NCBI RefSeq assembly: GCF_938028185.1
Contig: NZ_CALJAH010000006.1
Span: 1-10,752 of the forward strand
Length of the DNA stretch: 10,752 bases
Direction of reading: 5' to 3'
Source: an uncultured Cardiobacterium sp.
GTDB taxonomy: Bacteria; Pseudomonadota; Gammaproteobacteria; Cardiobacteriales; Cardiobacteriaceae
In this document: positions 1 through 4,709 of the stretch, piece after piece
How positions within the stretch are numbered: position 1 is the first letter of the stretch
How the letters are laid out: the number at the start of each line of letters is the position of its first letter
Notes under the pieces: model-generated
Seen by the model: only the letters and a program-made list of their open reading frames with translations
Database searches by the model: none
Told to the model about the DNA's origin: nothing
Made by a program: the position numbers and the translations under genes

Positions 1-36
1 AACCAAACCTGCGAATGAAATCATCATGTTATGGCC

Positions 37-53
37 AATTGTAAACAGCGCCT
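37..53. repeat. Left-edge copy of short dispersed intergenic repeat
   Basis: The 17 bases AATTGTAAACAGCGCCT differ at one position from the last 17 bases of the window (10736-10752), and a further diverged copy lies at about 10513-10528. All three copies are in gene-free DNA. Flanking sequence to the left is not shared, so this copy is only the end of the longer element seen at the right edge. Seen directly; the role is unknown. Confidence 0.5.
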
Positions 54-55
54 AA

Positions 56-110
56 TCTGTACTGTCTTCGGCGGCGCGCCTTGTACAGAACTTTGTGAGT
101 ATTGCTGTAC
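56..110. repeat. Palindromic intergenic element with three TGTAC motifs
   Basis: Inverted arms TCTGTAC (56-62) and GTACAGA (83-89) flank a 20-nt GC-rich loop that contains the palindrome GGCGCGCC (73-80). A third TGTAC sits at 106-110. No ORF crosses the segment convincingly. The layout, GTACTGTCT followed by a GC-rich stretch and GCCTTGT, resembles intergenic repeats I remember from Neisseria genomes, but I cannot verify that here. Apart from this element and the 17-nt repeat, I see nothing coding in bases 1-160. Confidence 0.4.
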
Positions 111-160
111 CCACCGGCGCTGCGCGAAAAGAAGAAGCGCGATGAATTGACCTGACGCAT

Positions 161-190
161 AAAAATAGCCCCGGTTGCCGGGGCTATTTT
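161..190. terminator. Bidirectional intrinsic terminator
   Basis: There is a perfect 13-bp stem, AAAATAGCCCCGG (162-174) and its complement (178-190), with a TTG loop. It ends in TTTT on the plus strand and in a T-run on the minus strand. It lies 22 bp beyond the stop of the minus-strand secreted-protein gene, so it most likely ends the LRR/secreted-protein transcript. It could also stop transcripts entering from the left of the window. Confidence 0.85.
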
Positions 191-195
191 ATGTC

Positions 196-210
196 GCCGC
201 CTCTGGCGGC
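196..210 (-). terminator. Accessory 3'-end hairpin before the main terminator
   Basis: GCCGCC (196-201) and GGCGGC (205-210) form a perfect 6-bp stem with a 3-nt loop, immediately after the stop codon of the minus-strand gene at 213. It lacks its own T-tract. It probably forms a tandem 3' structure with the hairpin at 162-190 rather than terminating alone. Confidence 0.4.
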
Positions 211-212
211 AT

Positions 213-1079
213 TCAGTCAAAACGAATCGGGTAGTTGTCCGGCATTTGGTAGTCGTGTTTGGTCGCGTCGTAGGGGAAGGTATATTTTTCCTGCCGGTAT
301 TCTTTGATCGGTGCGAGGCGGTAGGCGCCGTTGTTTTCGCGTCCAGTAATTTTGCGGCCGTCGTAGCCGTTGAGGGTGATTTCCAGCGGCCAGCTGTTAC
401 CAACCGGGTTGAGGTCGCGGCGGATGTTGAGGGTGGCTTGCAGGTCTTTGGTATTGGCAAGGTGTTCTTTGGCACCCGCTTCGCCTTCCCAAAAGTTGTC
501 GCAGAATTTTTCTACGGCGGGATCGCAAAATTCGTCGTAGTTGCTGGTGGCGGGTATGGTGCTGCTGGCGATGCGCTCACCGTCGTCGTGCAGGATGTTG
601 AAGGCTTCTTCCAGCCCGCCGCCCTGGACGAATCCGCTTTTGCCAACCACGCCCCAATAGCCGGGGCCAAATTCTTGCCATTGCCAGCCCTCCGGCGCGT
701 CACCCCATTCGCCCGCTTCGGTTTGGCCGTGCGCGACCTCCCGCCACCCGCCGTTTTTTTCAGTGAAGGCAAAGAGGATGGCGAGTCCGGCAGAGGCGTG
801 TCCTTCGTTCAGATTTTTGCCGGTGATGAGCAGGTAGCGGCGCTTGCCCTGTGCGCTGTCAGCGGTTTTTTCGCTGTGCAGGGTCATGCAGTATTCGTCG
901 TCATCCACGCGGTAGTAATGGCATTCGCGCTGTTTGCCGTCGCTGGCGCGGGCGAGGCGTGCGCTGGCGTCCGCGTTCACGGGGTAGTGTTGGTTCAGGG
1001 TTTGGGCAATGAGCGGGTCTGTGGCTGCCTGCGCGGTGGCGACGAGGGTGAGGGCGACGGGCAGGGCGAGGGTTTTCAT
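213..1079 (-). CDS. Secreted/periplasmic protein of unknown function, distal gene of LRR operon
   Basis: This encodes 288 aa. I do not recognise the family. The N-terminus (MKTLALPVALTLVATAQA, then ATDPL) has a short positive start, a hydrophobic core and an AxA-type site, which fits Sec export and signal peptidase I cleavage after about residue 18. The mature part is acidic and rich in aromatic residues and glycine (for example GWQWQEFGPGYWGVVG around 131-146). It has four cysteines in two close pairs (53/64 and 185/193), compatible with two periplasmic disulfides. There is no lipobox, later membrane segment or catalytic motif I can name. It starts 18 bp after the stop of the upstream LRR gene, so the two are probably co-transcribed. 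No clear Shine-Dalgarno precedes the ATG, which suggests weak or coupled translation. The terminator at 161-190 follows. Being a gene is well supported; function is open. Confidence 0.8.
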   Translation of the reverse strand: MKTLALPVALTLVATAQAATDPLIAQTLNQHYPVNADASARLARASDGKQRECHYYRVDDDEYCMTLHSEKTADSAQGKRRYLLITGKNLNEGHASAGLAILFAFTEKNGGWREVAHGQTEAGEWGDAPEGWQWQEFGPGYWGVVGKSGFVQGGGLEEAFNILHDDGERIASSTIPATSNYDEFCDPAVEKFCDNFWEGEAGAKEHLANTKDLQATLNIRRDLNPVGNSWPLEITLNGYDGRKITGRENNGAYRLAPIKEYRQEKYTFPYDATKHDYQMPDNYPIRFD

Positions 1080-1097
1080 GGGATTTTCGAAGGGCGG

Positions 1098-2390
1098 TTA
1101 TTTGTAGTAGCCCGCCATCACCGCGTTGCTTTCGATGCGGGTGGCGAGCGGCAGCGGGATGCGCATTCGCGTGTTGCGCACATCAAGGATGCAGAGGCGG
1201 TTCAGGTCGTTGATGTATTTGGGCAGGTAGGGGATTTGGGTGTTGGAGAGGTCGAGGTTGATCAGTTTGGTGAGGCGCGCGACGGAGGGCGGCAGCGCGC
1301 CGATGTTGTTGTGGCTGATGTTGAGCATTTCCAGTTCGGTGAGCTGGCCGATGTCGTCCGGCAGTTCGGTCAGTTCGTTGTAGCCGAGGTTGAGGTCGTT
1401 CAGCCGGGTGAACTGGCAGATAAATTCCGGCAGTTGTATCAGGCGGTTGTGCGAGAGGTCAAGTACCGCCAGACGCTGCATTTGCGCGGTCGGCGGCGGC
1501 AAGAGGCTTAGCTGGTTGTGCGCCAGCGAGAGGCGGTGTAACTGGCTCAGGCTGCCGAAGTTGGCAGGCAGGCTGGTAAGGCGGTTGTTGTGCGCGTCGA
1601 GGATGCTGAGGTTTTGCAGTTTCGCCAGTGATTCGGGCAAGGTGGTCAACATATTGCCGCCGATGTCGAGCCGGTGCAGTTGGTGCAGTTCGCCGATGTA
1701 TTCGGGCAGGGTGCCGAGGTGGTTGCCGTAGAGTTCGAGTTCGCCCAGTTCGCGGTAGTTGGCGATGAAGTCCGGCAGTTTTTTCAGTTCGTTGGAGGAG
1801 AGGTTGAGCCGCGTCAGTTTGGTGAGGTTGGCGCAGACTTCCGGCAGGTCTTCAAGTTTGTTGCGCGCGAGGTTGAGTTTGGTGAGGTGGGTGAAGTTGC
1901 CGATGAAAAGCGGCACGCGCAGCAGGCGGTTGTCACTGAGGTCCAGTTCGGTGATGTGGCTGAATTTGGCGATGACTTCCGGCAGGGTGGCCATTTTGTT
2001 GTAGCCGAGTTCGAGTTTGGTGAGGCCTGTCAGGTTGCCGAAGCTCTCCGGCAGGGTTTCGAGCTGGTTCCATTTGAGGTCGAGGCGTTTCAGCAGGGTG
2101 AGGTTGCCGATGGAGTCGGGCAGTTTTTGCAGTTCGTTGCCGCGCAGGTCAAGTTCGGTCAAAAGCGCCAGTTCGCCAAGGGTTTCCGGCAGGGTTTGCA
2201 GGCGGCGGAAGGAGAGGTCAAGGCGGTTGAGTCCCATCAGTTCGGCGGCGTCGCGCGGGATGCGGTCTTCGCCGATGTTGTTTTCGTCGGCCCAGTTGAT
2301 GATTTCGCTGAAGCGTCCTTCGTTTTCGTCTTCTGCTTCTTCGTTGTTCTTGAAGACGCGGCGCAGTCCGTTGGTGATGCTTTTGAGCAT
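1098..2390 (-). CDS. Cytoplasmic leucine-rich repeat protein (16 repeats)
   Basis: The product is 430 aa from the chosen start. After an acidic, helical N-terminal segment of about 50 residues, sixteen repeats follow at exactly 23-residue spacing, with consensus LxxLxLxxNxLxxLPxxI. The last is degenerate and acts as a cap ending in MAGYYK. This is the LRR type found in bacterial and SHOC2-like proteins, which form curved solenoids for protein binding. There is no signal peptide, membrane segment, ROC/COR GTPase, kinase, protease or ubiquitin-ligase domain, so it appears to be a pure binding scaffold inside the cell. An in-frame ATG at 2408 would add six residues, but only the ATG at 2390 has a Shine-Dalgarno (AAGGA, 6 nt upstream). 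The secreted-protein gene follows 18 bp downstream. The fold is certain; partner and role are unknown. Confidence 0.9.
   Translation of the reverse strand: MLKSITNGLRRVFKNNEEAEDENEGRFSEIINWADENNIGEDRIPRDAAELMGLNRLDLSFRRLQTLPETLGELALLTELDLRGNELQKLPDSIGNLTLLKRLDLKWNQLETLPESFGNLTGLTKLELGYNKMATLPEVIAKFSHITELDLSDNRLLRVPLFIGNFTHLTKLNLARNKLEDLPEVCANLTKLTRLNLSSNELKKLPDFIANYRELGELELYGNHLGTLPEYIGELHQLHRLDIGGNMLTTLPESLAKLQNLSILDAHNNRLTSLPANFGSLSQLHRLSLAHNQLSLLPPPTAQMQRLAVLDLSHNRLIQLPEFICQFTRLNDLNLGYNELTELPDDIGQLTELEMLNISHNNIGALPPSVARLTKLINLDLSNTQIPYLPKYINDLNRLCILDVRNTRMRIPLPLATRIESNAVMAGYYK
1128..2231 (-). repeat. Sixteen 69-bp LRR-coding units
   Basis: The repeat-start leucines fall every 23 codons without any insertion or deletion across the whole array (about 1.1 kb). 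The units have diverged in sequence, so they are an old coding repeat rather than a recent expansion. Phrases such as the complement of CTGCCGGAA recur in nearly every unit. Such DNA could still recombine between units and change repeat number. Confidence 0.8.
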
Positions 2391-2396
2391 GGGTGT

Positions 2397-2401
2397 TCCT
2401 T
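2397..2401 (-). promoter_or_regulatory. Shine-Dalgarno deciding the LRR gene start
   Basis: On the minus strand AAGGA lies 6 nt before the ATG at 2390. The alternative upstream ATG at 2408 is preceded by CCTTACTCC, with no purine-rich site. This favours the shorter protein. Confidence 0.6.
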
Positions 2402-2434
2402 TTGGCATGGAGTAAGGTTACGTTTTGTGGCGGT

Positions 2435-2462
2435 ATTGTAACAATCTTTGCTCCGGTTTGTA
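2435..2462 (-). promoter_or_regulatory. Possible promoter of the LRR operon
   Basis: A minus-strand TACAAT (complement of 2435-2440) is a good -10 match, about 45 bp before the LRR start codon. The best -35 candidate (TACAAA, 2457-2462) is poor. The -10 box overlaps the small palindrome ATTGTAACAAT (2435-2445), a possible operator. Weak evidence. Confidence 0.3.
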
Positions 2463-2531
2463 TTTCTCCGCAGGCTGCGGCGGTGCGGCGCGCCTCGTTT
2501 TCAGCGGTTTACCATTTTTTTGTGGGCACGG

Positions 2532-2560
2532 CTTGCATCCCGCGCGCAAATCCCTATAAT
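2532..2560 (+). promoter_or_regulatory. Sigma-70 promoter of the tRNA-fMet/nusA operon
   Basis: A consensus TATAAT (2555-2560) follows a weak -35 (TTGCAT, 2533-2538, 16-bp spacer) and precedes a GC-rich discriminator GCGCGCC (2561-2567). A strong -10 with a GC-rich discriminator is typical of stable-RNA promoters under growth-rate and stringent (ppGpp/DksA) control. The start site would be near 2567, leaving a short leader before the tRNA at 2576. The core CCTATAATGCGCGCC recurs exactly upstream of terC. Confidence 0.7.
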
Positions 2561-2575
2561 GCGCGCCTCATCAAT

Positions 2576-2652
<77 letters not shown>

Positions 2653-2665
2653 AGGATTTTTTAGA

Positions 2666-2689
2666 AGGCCCTTTTTCAAGGGCTTTTTT
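2666..2689 (+). terminator. Intrinsic terminator between tRNA-fMet and rimP
   Basis: GCCCTT (2668-2673), loop TTTC and AAGGGC (2678-2683) are followed by six T. It defines the tRNA precursor 3' end. No promoter is convincing between here and rimP at 2718, so the downstream genes must depend on read-through, making this a leaky terminator or attenuator. NusA, encoded downstream, is a known modulator of such sites. The left arm could alternatively pair over five bases with the rimP Shine-Dalgarno (AAGGG, 2707-2711). Confidence 0.8.
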
Positions 2690-2717
2690 GTTGTATGCGT
2701 TTTTTCAAGGGGACGTT

Positions 2718-3191
2718 ATGTCGCGCGAGGAGAATGTTACGGAATTGCTGAAACCTGTTGTGGAATCAATGGGTTTTGAGTGGGTTGGGGTGGAGTATCA
2801 CCACAATTCGGTCAATGCGATTCTCCGTATTTATGTGGACCGCCCGGAAGGCGGGATTGATATGGACGGCGTGGTCGCCGTTACCGAAGCTGTGAACCCC
2901 ATTCTTGATGTGGAAGACCCGATTAACGCGCCCTACACGCTGGAGGTGTCGTCGCCGGGGCTGGATCGGCCATTGTTTTCGTTCGCCGATTTTGTCCGCT
3001 TTGCCGGCGAGACGGCGAAGGTGCAGTTGCACGCGCCCGTGGGCAACCGCCGCCGCTTTGAAGGGGTGATTGAATCCACCGACGAGGCGGCGCAGCGCAT
3101 CACCTTTGCGGTGCAACAGGGGCGCGCGGTCGAGGCAGTCGAAGTGGATTTCGCCAATGTGGACAAGGCGCGTCTGGTGCCGGTTTTTTGA
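2718..3191 (+). CDS. rimP: Ribosome maturation factor RimP
   Basis: The product is 157 aa, close to the roughly 150 aa usual for the family. RimP is a cytoplasmic factor that binds the 30S subunit and helps late assembly around S12 and the central pseudoknot. Supporting sequence includes the N-terminal alpha/beta domain (LLKPVVESMGFEWVGVEY), the conserved IYVD and YTLEVSSPGLDRPL segments at about 38-94, and a C-terminal SH3-like half with FEGVI and VEVDFANVDKARLVP. The start ATG at 2718 has a good Shine-Dalgarno (AAGGGGA, 4 nt spacing). Longer in-frame starts would run through the tRNA and are rejected. nusA begins 10 bp after its stop, the standard order for this operon. Confidence 0.96.
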   Translation: MSREENVTELLKPVVESMGFEWVGVEYHHNSVNAILRIYVDRPEGGIDMDGVVAVTEAVNPILDVEDPINAPYTLEVSSPGLDRPLFSFADFVRFAGETAKVQLHAPVGNRRRFEGVIESTDEAAQRITFAVQQGRAVEAVEVDFANVDKARLVPVF

Positions 3192-3200
3192 GGAGGATTT

Positions 3201-4691
3201 ATGTCAAAAGAATTGTTGAACATTATTGATGCGGTCGCGAACGAGAAGGAAGTCGAGCGCGGCGTGATTATCGAGGCGCTGGAAGCGGCGCTGGCGGCGG
3301 CGACGCGCAAGCGTTATCCCGACGAGGAAATCGGGGCGAAGGTCGTCATTAACCCGCGCACCGGCGAATACAAGAGTTTCCGCCTGTGGACGATTGTCGA
3401 TGACGAGGCGATTCTGGAAAACCCGGATGCGGAGATGCGCGAGAGTGTCGCCGCCATCGAGTTTCCCGACGCCCACCTGCAGGTCGGCGACGTGCATGAA
3501 GTGCCGATTGAGAATGAACCCTTTGGCCGCATCAGCGCGCAGCAGGCAAAGCAAATCATCATCCAGAAACTGCGCGAGGCGGAGCGGCGCAAGGTCTATG
3601 ACCAGTTCATCGCCGACGAAGGCACGCTGGTACACGGCATCGTCCGCCGTCACGAACGCGGCAACGTCATCGTCGATATCAATGGCGCCGAGGCGACCAT
3701 CCTCCGCGACGGCATGATTCCGCGCGAAACGCTGCGCATCGGCGACCGCATCCGTGGTTACCTCGCCAAAGTCAATCTGGAAATGCGCGGGCCACAACTG
3801 GAAGTAAGCCGCGTCGCCCCGGAAATGCTGAAACAGCTCTTCACCCTGGAAGTACCGGAAATCGGCTCCGGCATCATCGAAATCATGGGCGTTGCCCGCG
3901 ACCCCGGCCTGCGCGCCAAAATCGCGGTGCGCACCTTCGACCCGCGCATTGACCCGGTCGGCGCCTGCGTCGGCATCCGTGGCTCGCGCGTGCAGGGGGT
4001 GATGAACGAACTGGCGGGCGAGCGCATTGACATCGTTCTCTGGGACGAAGACCCGGAAACCTACGTACGCAAGGCGATGGCACCGGCGCAAATCACCAAC
4101 GCCGCCGCCGATGAGGCGCGCAAAGTGATGGACATCTCCGTCCCGGAAAACAAACTGCCGCAGGCCGTGGGCCGCGGCGGACAAAACGTGCGCCTGGCCA
4201 GCGAACTCACCGGCTGGACCATCAACGTCCTGAACGAAAAAGAGTTCGCGGCACGGCAAGAAGCGGCGCAGGACGCACAGGAGCGTGCATTGGCAGAAGC
4301 GCTGGACATCGACGACGACATCGCCGACCTGCTGATAGAAGCCGGATACAGCGCGCCGGAAACCGTCGCCTATGCCGAACGCGACGAGTTGCTCGCCATC
4401 GAGGCCTTTGACGAAGAAACCGTCGATGCGCTGATGGCGCGCGCGGCAGATTACCTGCTGCAACAGGCCTTTGTCGCCGAAGTGGCGCCGGAAGAAGAAA
4501 TGCAGTTGCCGCTGGAAAACGTCGAAGGGCTGGATGCAGACGCCATTACCGCCCTGCAGGCGAACGGCCTGCACACCCAGGAAGACCTGGCAGAATTGGC
4601 GGTGGACGAACTGGTGAACTACACCGGCATGGACAAAGAACAGGCATCGGCGCTGATACTGAAAGCGCGCGAGCCGTGGTTTCGTGGATGA
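3201..4691 (+). CDS. nusA: Transcription termination/antitermination factor NusA
   Basis: The product is 496 aa, essentially the E. coli length (495). NusA binds RNA polymerase and nascent RNA, promotes pausing and intrinsic termination, and takes part in rRNA antitermination. Domains in order: polymerase-binding N-terminal domain (about 1-130), S1 domain (about 138-200, from GTLVHGIVRRHERGNVIV), then KH1 and KH2 with the GRGGQNVRL loop at 324-332. Two C-terminal acidic helix-hairpin-helix repeats follow at about 367-420 and 440-494. Having both acidic repeats is typical of gammaproteobacteria, where they contact the polymerase alpha C-terminal domain and lambda N-like factors. The start has a strong GAGGAGGA site 4 nt upstream. 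infB follows after 18 bp. In E. coli NusA feeds back on its own operon, and the leader terminator at 2666-2689 is an obvious place for that here. Confidence 0.98.
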   Translation: MSKELLNIIDAVANEKEVERGVIIEALEAALAAATRKRYPDEEIGAKVVINPRTGEYKSFRLWTIVDDEAILENPDAEMRESVAAIEFPDAHLQVGDVHEVPIENEPFGRISAQQAKQIIIQKLREAERRKVYDQFIADEGTLVHGIVRRHERGNVIVDINGAEATILRDGMIPRETLRIGDRIRGYLAKVNLEMRGPQLEVSRVAPEMLKQLFTLEVPEIGSGIIEIMGVARDPGLRAKIAVRTFDPRIDPVGACVGIRGSRVQGVMNELAGERIDIVLWDEDPETYVRKAMAPAQITNAAADEARKVMDISVPENKLPQAVGRGGQNVRLASELTGWTINVLNEKEFAARQEAAQDAQERALAEALDIDDDIADLLIEAGYSAPETVAYAERDELLAIEAFDEETVDALMARAADYLLQQAFVAEVAPEEEMQLPLENVEGLDADAITALQANGLHTQEDLAELAVDELVNYTGMDKEQASALILKAREPWFRG

Positions 4692-4709
4692 TAGCGAGGG
4701 AACAATAAA

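Noticed and set aside
29..475. Minus-strand open frame of 148 codons entering the left edge
   Set aside because: It overlaps the secreted-protein gene in another frame and runs through the terminator at 161-190; its Thr/Lys/Pro-rich product looks like a frame-shifted shadow.
246..1511. Long plus-strand open frame (421 codons) opposite the secreted and LRR genes
   Set aside because: It spans the boundary of two well-supported minus-strand genes, its composition mirrors their codons in antisense (Val/Phe/Gly/Ala-rich), and it has no ribosome binding site or recognisable domain.
1674..2441. Plus-strand frame with regular repeats opposite the LRR gene
   Set aside because: Its periodicity is the antisense image of the 69-bp LRR units; the minus-strand reading gives perfect LRR consensus.
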